Of a stretch of DNA of 64,000 nt, positions 47,889 through 59,800 are shown in pieces. The stretch's first letter is position 1. The number at the start of each line of letters is the position of its first letter. The position numbers and the translations under genes are program-made. The stretch comes from Pseudomonas monteilii NBRC 103158 = DSM 14164 (GTDB taxonomy: Bacteria; Pseudomonadota; Gammaproteobacteria; Pseudomonadales; Pseudomonadaceae): assembly GCF_000730605.1 (NCBI RefSeq), contig NZ_BBIS01000033.1, positions 57,546 through 121,545 on the forward strand, read 5' to 3'. The notes beneath the pieces were generated by a model. The model was not told where the DNA came from. It made no database searches and was given only the letters and a program-made list of their open reading frames with translations.

Positions 47889-50800
47889 ATGAATGCCGAA
47901 AACTCGTTGAAACTCGCTCGCCGCTTTATCGAACTGCCGCCGGAAAAACGCCGTTTGTTCCTGGCCGGGCTAAAGGCAGAGGGCGTCGATTTTTCCTTGT
48001 TTCCGATCCCTGCCGATGTTGCCTGCGACGACCGCGATGGGTTGTCCTACGCCCAGCGGCGTATGTCGTTTCTCTGGCAGCTGGACCCTCAGAGCGCTGC
48101 CTACAACCTGCCCATGGCTGTGCGCCTAAAGGGCAAGCTCGACCGCCAGGCCCTGCAGCAAGCGTTCGATCGCCTGGTTGCGCGCCACGAGAGCCTGCGT
48201 ACGCGCCTGCGTACCCAGGGTGAGCATCTGTACCAGGAGGTCCTCGCTGCCGAGTCCGTTGCCATCGTCGAGCACGACCTCACCGCCCTGGCAGCGGCGC
48301 AACGCGAAGCCCGTGTCGCGTCACTGGCCGAAGCCCAAGCGCAGGCACCTTTCAACCTGCTGCAAGGGCCACTGTTGCGCGTGAACCTGCTGCAACTGGC
48401 CACCGACGAGCACGTGCTGCTGCTCACCCTGCACCACATCGTGGCCGATGGCTGGTCGCTGAACGTGCTGATCGACGAGTTCGTGCGTTTGTACGATGCC
48501 GCCTGTCAGGGTAGCGAAGCGACCCTGCCGGCGCTGCCCATCCAGTACCGCGACTATGCGCTGTGGCAACGCAGCTGGCTGCAAGCCGGTGAGCAGGAGC
48601 GACAGCTGGGCTACTGGCGCGAGAAGCTGGGCGATGATCATGCCGTGCTTGAGCTGCCGCTCGACCATTCCCGTGTCGGCGCACCGAGCCATCGTGGCGC
48701 GCGGCGCGAGTTGCAGGTCGACCCAGCGCTTGCCGAGCGTCTCAGGGCGTTGGCCAGTGCCCAGGGGGTTACCCTGTTCATGGTGCTGCTGGCATCGTTC
48801 AAGCTGCTGCTGCAACGCTACAGTGGCCAGCGCGCCATCCGCGTCGGCGTTCCGGTCGCCAACCGCCACCGTACCGAAGTAGAAGGCTTGATCGGTTGCT
48901 TCATCAACACCCAGGTGCTGCATACCGATATCGACCCGCTCATGGATGTGAGCCAGCTACTTGGCCGGGTCAAAGACACCGCCCTGGGCGCCCAGGCGCA
49001 CCAGGACCTGCCGTTCGAGCGCCTGGTCGAGGCGCTCGAACTGGAGCGCAGCAGCGCGCAAAGCCCGTTGTTCCAGGTGCTGTTCAACCACCAGGCGGCC
49101 ATCGCCGACGCCGGTCAGGTTCGCCTTGGCAGTGGGCTGACGCTGGAAAAAGTCGCCCTGGACAAGCACAGCGCGCGCTTCGACCTTTCCCTGGACACCT
49201 ATGAAAGTGCCGGGCGTCTGCACGCGGTGTTCACCTATGCGCTGGATGTCTTCGAAGAAGCCACGATCATCGGTTTCGGCGAGGATTGGCTGCGACTGCT
49301 CGATGGGCTGACCCAATCGCCCGCCACTGCGGTCGGCGAACTGCCCTTGGCAACCCAGGCGGTACAGCCACTGGAGCCGCAAGCTGCCGGGGCGCAAACG
49401 CCCGGCCTGTGCGTCCATCACCTGATCGAAACGGCCGCCAACCTCAACCTGCAAGGCCTTGCAGCGAGCGGCGAGGCCGGTCGAATCAGCTATGCCACCT
49501 TGCAGGCACGCTCGGATGCCCTGGCCCACGCACTGCTGGCGCGTGGCGTAAAGCTGGATCAGCGGGTCGGCGTGGTGGCCGACCGGTCCTGCGAGATGCT
49601 CATCGGCATCCTGGCCGTGCTCAAGGCCGGTGCCGCCTACCTGCCGCTGGACCCTGACCAGCCTCAGTCGCGCATCGACTTCATGCTTGCCGACAGCAAG
49701 GCCAAGTGGGTAGTGGGCCGAGCAGGGCAGATCAGCCTGCCTGAAGGCGTCGCAGCGATTGACGTGGAGGGCGACTACCCGTCTGCGTCGGCGCCCAAGG
49801 TGGCGGTCCATGCCGACAACCTTGCCTATGTCATCTACACCTCCGGCACCACCGGCAAGCCCAAGGGCGTCGCGGTCAGCCATGGCGCCTTGGTCAACTA
49901 CGTGCGCGGCGTCAGCCAACGCCTGCCCATGGACCAGATCGGCAACCTGGCAATGGTCACCACGCCGGCGGCCGACCTTGGCCACACCATGCTGTTCGGT
50001 GCATTGTGCTACGGCAAGACCCTGCACATGCTGCCCAAGGAGACCGTGCTCGATGCCCAGGTCTTCGCCGCCTACCTGCAGGCGCATGCCATCGATGCAC
50101 TGAAGATCGTCCCCTCGCACTTGCAGGCCATGCTCGCCGCAGGCGCCGAAGCCTTGCCACGGCGCTGCCTGGTGGTGGGGGGCGAAGCGTGCACTGCGGC
50201 GCTTCTGGGCCGCATCAAGGCCTTGGCGCCCGACCTCGACGTGATCAACCACTATGGTCCCACCGAGACAACGGTCGGCGTCCTTACCCATGCCCTGCAG
50301 GATCGCCCGGTGCTCGGCCAGCCGCTGGACAACCTGCGCGCCCATGCGCTGGACAGCTGCCTTCAACCCGTGCCCGGCAAGGCCAGGGGAGAGCTCTATA
50401 TCGCCGGTGCAGGGCTTGCGCGTGGCTACTTGGGCCAGGCGGCGCTGACTGCCGAGCGCTTCGTGCCCGACCCCTGCGGCACCGAGGGTGCGAGGATGTA
50501 CCGTACCGGCGACTGGGTACGCCTGAACGCTGACGGCGAATGCATTTTTGCCGGGCGCATCGATGGCCAGGTGAAGATTCGCGGCTACCGCGTCGAACTG
50601 GCCGAGATCGATGCCTGTCTGCGGCAGTTGCCGGGGATCGAAAGCGCCGTTGTGCGCGTGGTTGGCGAAGACGCCGATCGGCAGCTGGCCGCCTACCTGG
50701 TCCCGCAGCACTGGGCTGCGCAGGACGAAGCCCGTCAAGCTGTCGTCGACGGTATCCGGGCCGCGTTGAAGCTCGCCCTGCCCGAGCATCTGGTGCCGCA

Positions 50801-53800
50801 TTACCTGATGCTGCTGGAGCATCTGCCGGTAACCCTCAATGGCAAGGTCGACGTCAAGGCATTGCCCGAGCCGGTCGCCGTCACAGCCCTTTACCGGGCT
50901 CCCGAGACCGCACTGCAGATGCAGGTCGCGGCCATTTGGGCCGACGTGTTGCAACAGGCCCAGGTCGGCCTCGACGACAATTTCTTCGCCTTGGGTGGCC
51001 ATTCGCTGCTGGCCACTCAGGTGGTCTCGCGGATCAGGCAGCAACTGCGCCTGGACGTGGCCTTGCGGGTGCTGTTCGACACTGCCGACCTGTCCGGTTT
51101 CGTCGAGGCGCTGCAGGGGCTGGAGCAGGTCGCCGGAGGCGAGATCCAGGTGCTGGACCGGACGTTGCCGCTGCAGGTTTCGCACGCCCAGTATCGCCAG
51201 TGGATGTTCTGGAAGCTGCACCCGCAAAGCACTGCCTACAACACCCCCCTGGCCATCCGCTTGCAAGGCCAGGTGGACCGGGACGCGTTGCAGGCCGCGT
51301 TCGATGCGCTGGTGATGCGCCATGAATCCCTGCGCACGATCTTCGAAGAGCATGACGGCATCCCCCGGCAGCGCATACTGCCCGCAGCGTCGCCGTGCAT
51401 CGAGTACCATGACCTCAGCACTGCCGACAGCCGGGCGCTGCAGCAGCGCCTACACGACGAGGCGCTTACGCCCTTCGATCTCGAACAGGGGCCGCTGATT
51501 CGGGTCAAGCTGTTCCAGGGTGGCCCGCAGGAGCAGGTGCTGACCGTGCTGTTGCACCACATCGTCTCGGACGGCTGGTCCATGAGCGTCATGGTCCGCG
51601 AGCTGGCTGCCGTCTACAACGCCCACACTACCGGCCAGTCGCTCGAACGCCAGGCGTTGGCGGTGCAGTACGCCGATTACGCCGCCTGGCAGCGCGAACG
51701 CCTGGCCTCGGGCGAGCTGCAGGCCCAGTTGGCATTCTGGAAAACCACGCTGGAAGACGATTTCGCAGTCCTCGAACTGCCTGCCGACCGTATTCGCCCT
51801 CAGGTCCAGAGCTACCGCGGCGGGCGCGTGGATGTGCGCCTGCCTGCCGCGCTCACCGCCGATCTGCAGCGCCTGGCGGTTGCCGCCAATGCCACGCTGT
51901 TCCATGTGTTCCTGGCCTCGTTCGCACTGCTGCTGTCGCGCTACAGCGGGCGCGAAACGCTCAACATCGGCATGCCGGTGACCAACCGCAATCGCCTTGA
52001 GCTGGAGGGACTGATCGGTTTCTTCGTCAACACACTGGTCGCTCGCGTGGCGGTCGATCCGTTGCAGTCCTTCAGGCACTTGTTGCTGGCGGTCAAGGAG
52101 ACCACCCTGCAGGCTCAGGCGAACAAGGACATCCCCTTCGATGTGCTGGTGGAAGCGCTCAAACCCGAGCGGGGGTTGGGCCACAACCCGCTGTTCCAGG
52201 TCATGTACAACCACCTGAGCGACCTTGGCGAGCGGGTCTTTGGCGACAGCGTGCAAGGGCTGCGTGTCGAGGAGGTCGACCTGGTCGAGCACACCACGCA
52301 GTTCGACCTGTCGCTGGACACCCTCGAACGCAGCGAGGGTGTGATCGCCTCCTTCGGCTATGCATCGGACCTGTTCGACGTCGAGCGTATCGAACGCCTG
52401 GCATCGGTCTGGGTCAACCTGCTGGGCGCCCTGGCCAGTAACGCGGCATTGCCGGTGGCCGAGCTGCCTCTGCTTTCGGCTGCCCAGCACAAGCTGGCAC
52501 TTGAAGCCGTCGACCCGGCCCCCTTGCGTTTCGCCGAAGGCCTCGGCGTGCATCAGCTGTTCGAGGCGCAGGTGCTGCGCGCACCGGAGGCTACGGCGCT
52601 GGTCCTCGATGATCAGGCGTTGACGTATCAGGTACTCAACCGCCGCGCCAACCAGCTGGCCCACAAGCTGCGCGAGCTTGGCGTGGGGCCTGAGGTGCGT
52701 GTTGGCATCGCCGTGGAACGCAGCCTGGACATGGTGGTAGGCCTGCTTGGCATTCTCAAGGCCGGTGGTGCCTATGTGCCGCTCGACCCGCAATACCCGC
52801 AGGAGCGCCTGCGTTTCATGGTGCAGGACAGCGGTGTTCACCTGCTCCTGACCCAGCCCCACCTGACACCGATGCTGCCGGTTTCCACAGCGGTGACCTG
52901 CCTTGAAATGCTGGCGGATGAGCACTGGCTGGGCAACTACAGTACGGCCAACCCGGTGAGCCTGACCGTCCCCGACAACCTGGCTTATGTGATCTACACC
53001 TCCGGGTCCACCGGCAAGCCCAAAGGTGTGGCCGTCGCTCATCGGGCGCTGTCGGTGTTCTGCAGCGTGGCGGCTGACTATTCGCGGCTCGATGCCAGTG
53101 ATCGGGTGCTGCAGTTCGCCACGGTCAACTTCGACGGCTTTGTCGAGCAGCTCTACCCGGCCTTGTGTTGCGGTGCCCGGGTCGTCATGCGCGGCTCGCA
53201 GCTGTGGGACATCGAAACCCTCAAGCAGGCCATCGTCACCCACGGCATCACCGTGGCGGACCTGACCACCGCCTACTGGCGCATGCTGGCGGCGGAAAAG
53301 CTGCCCGCCGGTGCCTGCGCGTCGCTGCGTCAGGTGCACGTGGGCGGTGAAGCCATGCCGATGGAAAGCCTTGGCGACTGGTACGCCAGCGGATTGCAGC
53401 AGGCACGTCTGCTCAATACCTATGGGCCTACCGAAGCGACCGTGGTAACCACCGTGCAGGACTGTGCAGGCTTGCAGCCGGGTGCCGGTGGCAAGGCCAT
53501 CGTGCCGATCGGGCGGGCGGTGGGCGGCAGGGTGACCTATGTCTGTGACGATGGCCTTGTCCTGGCCCCGGCCGGTTGGGTGAACGAACTGCTGATCGGT
53601 GGTCGCGGCTGTCTCGCCCGTGGCTATTTCAACCGCCCTGCGCTGACCGCCGAGCGCTTCATTCCCGACCCGTTCGACCCGGTCGGCGGCGGCCGTCTGT
53701 ACCGTACCGGCGATCTGGCAAGCGCCCGTGTCGAGGGTGTTCTCGACTATGTCGGTCGCATCGACCATCAAGTCAAGATTCGCGGCCTGCGCATCGAACT

Positions 53801-56800
53801 GGGCGAGATCGAAGCGCGACTGCAAGAGCATGCCAGGGTGCGTGAAGCACAGGTCATCGACATCGACGGGCCCACCGGCAAGCAACTGGTCGCCTATCTG
53901 GTGATCGAGGGCGGTGTTGAACCGCAGGATGCGCTGCGTGAAAACCTGGCAAGCCACCTCAAGGCTGCATTGCCGGACTACATGGTTCCGGCGCACCTGA
54001 TGTTCCTCGGCCAATTGCCGCTGACGCCGAACGGCAAGCTGGACCGCAAGGCGCTGCCAAGGCCCGACCTGAGCCTCGAACAGCCAGCCTATGTGCCCGC
54101 TCGCAGCGAACGTGAAAAACAGATTGCAGCCATCTGGGCCCAGGTACTCAAGGTTGAACGCATCGGCCTGACCGACCATTTCTTCGAACTGGGCGGGCAT
54201 TCGTTGCTGGCTACCCAGGTCACCTCGCGCATTCGCCAGGCCCTGGGCCTGGAAATACCCCTGCGCACGCTTTTCGAAGCCCCGGTGCTGGCTGATTTCG
54301 TCGCCTTGACAGGGCAGGGCACGCACGCGGCTGCCCTGGCGTTGCAGCCGGTCGACCGCACCCAGCCGTTGGCCTTGTCTTATGCCCAGCAGCGGCAGTG
54401 GTTCTTCTGGCAGATGGCCCCTGAAAGTACCGCCTACAACATGGCCACGGTCTTGCGACTGCGCGGCGAGCTGGATGTCGAGGCACTGCGCCTGAGTTTC
54501 GAAGCGCTGATCGCGCGGCACGAGACCCTGCGTACCACCTTCCGCCAGGCCGGTGACCAAGCCCTGCAGGTGATCCACCCGGCGCAGCCGTTCAGCTTGG
54601 CCTGCGAAGGGGTCGAACCGTGCGAGGGAGACGAACAGGCCGCGCTGCTCAAGCGCCTGGTCGAGGCAGAGACGCAACGTCCCTTCGATTTGGAGCACGG
54701 GCCGTTGCTGCGCGTGAAACTGTTGCGGGTGACCGAGGATGACCATGTCCTGGTACTGACCTTGCACCATATCGTCTCCGATGGCTGGTCGATGCCGGTG
54801 ATGGTCGATGAGCTGGTGCAGCTGTACCAAGGGCGGCGCAACGGGCAGGCGGCGCAGTTGCCTGCGCTGCCTGTCCAGTACGCCGACTACGCCGTATGGC
54901 AGCGGCAGTGGATGGAGGCTGGTGAGCGTGAGCGCCAGCTGGCCTACTGGAAGGCCCAGCTGGGGGACCGGCAGCCGGTACTCGAACTGCCCGGCGATCG
55001 CCCGCGCCCGGCTAACCAGGACTTCGCCGGCGCCAGTTTCGCCATCGACCTGGACCGCGACCTCGTGCACGCGCTCAAGGCATTGGCCCAGCAGCAGGGC
55101 GTCAACCTGTTCATGCTGCTGTTGGCCAGCTTCCAGACCCTGTTGCACCGCTATTCGGGGCAGGACGACATTCGCGTCGGCGTGCCGATCGCTAACCGTA
55201 ACCGCCTGGAAACCGAACGCCTGATCGGCTTCTTCGTCAATACCCAGGTGCTCAAGGCCGAGTTCGACCTGCACACCACCTTCAGCCAGCTGCTTGAGCA
55301 AACGCGTCAGACGGCCCTGGCGGCCCAGGCTCATCAGGATCTGCCGTTCGAGCAGTTGGTCGAGGCGCTGCACCCTGAGCGCAGTCTGAGCCACAGCCCG
55401 CTGTTCCAGGCGCTCTACAATCACCAGACCGAACAGCGGGGGCAGGTGCGCAGCCTGCCCGGGCTGGAAGTTCAAGGCATGGCCTGGGAGCGCTATACCG
55501 CACAGTTCGACCTCACCCTTGATACCTTCGAGCATGCCGAGGGGCTGGGCGCTTCGCTGGTCTACGCCACGTCGCTGTTCGACCGCCCGCGCGTTGAGGC
55601 GCTGGCGCAGCATTGGTGCAACCTGCTGGCCGACATCGTGCGTCAGCCCCATCAGCGTGTCGCCGAGCTGGCGATGCTGGGCAGCCAGGAGCGTGAACAA
55701 CTGTTGGCAAGGTGGGACCAGACTGGCGACGACCATCCGGACGACCGTTTCGTCCATCAACTGTTCGCAGACCAGGTTGCCCGCACGCCCGAAGCCATCG
55801 CAATCCGCTTCGACGATCAACGCCTGAGCTACCGCCAACTCGATGCGCAGGCCAATCGCCTGGCGCACCGCTTGATCGAGCAAGGGGTCGGCCCGGAGGT
55901 CAGGGTGGTCATCGCCATGCGCCGCTCCACCGACATCATGGTGGCGTTCATGGCAGTGCTCAAGGCAGGTGGCGTGTATGTGCCGCTGGACATCGCCTAT
56001 CCGCAGGACCGCCTGCGCTACATGATGCAGGACTGTGCTGCGGCCTTGGTGCTGACGCAGAGCGATGTGCTGGGCACGCTGCCGATCCCCCACGGGTTGC
56101 CGACGCTGTCGGTGGACCTGCCGGCCGCCTGGCAGCAAGGCCCGGACACGGCGCCCGAGGTGGCGCTGTCAAAGCACAACCTTGCCTATGTGATCTACAC
56201 CTCGGGCTCGACCGGCATGCCCAAGGGTGTCGCAGTGGCGCACGGGCCTCTGGCCTCGCACATTCTCGCCAACGGTGAACGCTATGAAACCGGCCCGCAG
56301 GATTGCGAGTTGCACTTCATGTCCTTCGCCTTCGATGGCGCCCATGAGGCCTGGATGCACCTGCTGATCAACGGCGCCAGTGTGCTGGTGCGTGACGACA
56401 GCCTGTGGCTGCCCGAGCAGGCCTACGCCGAGATGCACCGGCATGGCGTGACCATTGCCGTGTTCCCGCCGGTCTATCTGCAACAGCTGGCCGAGCATGC
56501 CCTGCGCGTGGGCAACCCGCCACCGGTGCGAATCTACTGCTTCGGTGGTGATGCCGTACCGCAAGCCGGATACGAGCTGGCCTGGCAGGCCCTGCGCCCG
56601 CAATACATCTTCAACGGCTACGGGCCGACCGAAACCGTGGTCACACCGTTGCTCTGGAGCGCATCGCCAGGCGATACCTGCGGCGCGGCCTACGCGCCTA
56701 TCGGCCGCCTGGTCGGGCGCCGCCGCAGTTATGTGCTCGACGCAAGCCTCAACCTGGTGCCGTTGGGGCACAGTGGCGAACTGTTCCTCGGCGGGCTCTG

Positions 56801-59800
56801 CCTGGCGCGTGGCTATCTCGACCGGCCAAGCCTGACCGCCGAGCGCTTCGTCCCCGACCCGTTCGCCGCGAACGGCGAGCGCGTCTACCGCAGTGGTGAC
56901 CTGACTCGCACCCGCGCCGACGGTTTGGTTGACTACCTGGGGCGCATCGACCACCAGGTCAAGATCCGCGGTTTCCGTATCGAGCTTGGCGAGATCGAGG
57001 CGCGGTTGCAGGATCACCCGGCGGTGCGCGAAAGTGTGGTAATCGACATCCAGGGCCCAGGCGGCAAGCAGCTTGCCGCGTATCTGGTCAGTGCGGATGT
57101 GCAGCTCGACGACCTGCCGGGGCAGAGCCTGCTGCGCAGCGAACTGCGCGATCACCTCAAGGCGACCTTGCCGGACTACATGGTGCCCACGCACTTGGTG
57201 TTCCTCGACAAGTTACCGCTCACGCCCAATGGCAAGCTGGACCGCAAGGGCCTGCCAGCGCCTGACGTCACTCAGCTGCAGCAGGTGTACGTGGCACCTC
57301 GAAACGCGATGGAGCAGACCATCGCCGGGATCTGGGCGGATGTTCTGAAAGTCGACAAGGTGGGGCTGTCCGACAACTTCTTCGAACTGGGTGGCGACTC
57401 CATCATTTCGATCCAGGTGGTCAGCCGCGCGCGCCAGGCGGGTATCCGCTTCACCCCCAAAGAGCTGTTCCAGCACCAGACCGTCCAAGGGCTGGCCTCG
57501 GTCGCCAGGCAAGGGGACGAAGGCGGATTGCTGATCGAGCAGAAGGCTGCCACTGGCCAGACCCTGCTGCTGCCGATCCAGCAATCGTTCTTCGAGCAGG
57601 ACATTGCCCAGCGCCACCACTGGAACCAGGCGCTGTTGCTCAAGGCAGGTCAGGCGCTCGACAGCCAGGCCCTGGAGCAAGCGCTTCAGGCTTTGGTGAT
57701 CCACCATGACGCGCTGCGCCTGCGCTTCGATTGTGCAGAGGGTCAATGGACGGCTCGTTACGGTTCGCCAGAGCCACAGCAAGGTCTGCTGTGGCAGGCT
57801 ACTGTGGCGGATGCCGAGGCGCTTGAAGCGTTGTGCAATGACGTTCAGGGTAGCCTTGATCTGCAGCGTGGCCCGTTGCTGCGGGCATTGCTGGCAACCC
57901 TCGCGGATGGCAGCCAGCGCGTGTTGCTGGCGATCCATCACCTGGTGGTGGACGGGGTGTCCTGGCGGGTGCTGCTGGAAGACCTGCAAACCGCCTACCA
58001 CCAGTTGCACGCCGGCAAGCCACTCGACCTGCCTGCCAAGACCAGCTCGACCCAGGCGTGGGCTGCGCACTTGCAGCGCTACGCACGCAGCGAAACGCTG
58101 CAGGCGCAGCTGGCTTACTGGCAGGCGCAACTCGGCCAGGCTGATGCAGACCTGCCTTGCGACAACCCAGGTGGCTCGTTGCATGGCCTGCATGTCGGCA
58201 CCGCCCGCACCCGTCTTGACTCGGCCAGTACCCGGCAACTGCTGCAACAGGCACCTGCTGCCTACCGTACGCAGGTCAACGACCTGCTGCTGACCGCACT
58301 GGCCCGCGTCATCGCACGCTGGACCCAGCGCAGCGACGTGCTCGTGCAACTGGAGGGGCATGGCCGCGAAGAATTGTTCGATACCGTTGACCTGACGCGG
58401 ACCGTGGGCTGGTTCACCAGCGTGTTCCCGGTGCGGCTGAGCCCGGAGCAGACGCTTGATGCGTCGATCAAGCGGATCAAGGAACAGCTGCGGTCGATCC
58501 CCGACAAAGGCCTGGGCTACGGTGCCCTGCGCTACCTGGGCGATGAGCAGGCCCGCGCGGCGCTGGCGCAGTTGCCGAACCCACACATCACCTTCAACTA
58601 CCTGGGGCAGTTCGACGGCAGCTTCGCGCCAGGTTCGGACGCCGATGCGTCGGCGTTCCTGGTGCCCGCTGGCGAAAGCGCCGGCGCCAGCCAGAGCAGC
58701 GAAGCGCCGCTGGACAATTGGTTGTCGATCAATGGCCAGGTCTATGCCGGTGAGCTGAACCTGGAGTGGACCTTCAGCCGCGACCTGTTCAACGATGACA
58801 CGGTGCAGCGCCTGGCCGACCAGTTCGCTGCCGAGCTCAAGGCGATTGTCGAGCATTGCCTGGCGGATGCCCACGCAGGTTTGACGCCTTCGGATGTTCC
58901 GCTGGCCGGGCTGACCCAGGCCCAACTGGACAGCCTGCCTGTTCCGGCGGCGCTGATCGAAGACCTCTATCCCCTTGCGCCCATGCAGCAGGGCATGCTG
59001 TTCCACAGCCTGTTCGAGCAAGGCGGGGGGCATTACATCAACCAGATGCGCGTTGACGTCAAAGGGCTCGACGTACCACGCTTCAGGCTCGCCTGGCAGG
59101 CCGCTGTCGATCGCCATGAGGTGCTCAGGGCCAACTTCGTGACCTGCTTCCAGCACCCGCTGCAGGTCATTCGCAGGCAGCTCGAATTGCCGTTCACGTA
59201 CCTGGACTGGGCCGGCATCGCCGAGCAGGGTGCGGCCGTGGACAGCTGGGCCGAAGCCGATCTGCGCAAGGGCTTCGACCTGCAGCATGACCCCCTGCTG
59301 CGCCTGGCGGTTATCCGCACCAGCGAAGCATCGTGCCATCTGGTTTTCACCAGTCATCACATTCTGATGGATGGCTGGAGCAATGCGCAGTTGCTCGCTG
59401 AGGTGCTCCAGGCTTATGCCGGGGTGCCGAACGGTGGGGTGACGGGCCGCTATCGCGATTACATCGAATGGCTGCAGCGCCAGGATGCCGGGCAAGCTCA
59501 GGCCTTCTGGCTGCAGCAGTTGCATGACCTGAACGAGCCTACGCGCTTGGCACTGGCCATCCGTCAGGACAAGGCCCGCCTGGGTACCGGCTACGGTGAA
59601 CACCAGCAGCGTTTGAGCGAGCAGCAGACGCAGGCGCTGGCTGCCTTTGCCCGGCAGCAGCGGGTGACCGTCAATACCTTGGTGCAAGCGGCGTGGCTGC
59701 TGCTTCTGCAGCGTTACACCGGGCAATCGTGCGTGAGCTTCGGCGCGACGGTATCCGGTCGCCCGGCGGAGCTGCGCGGTGTCGAGCAACAGCTGGGGCT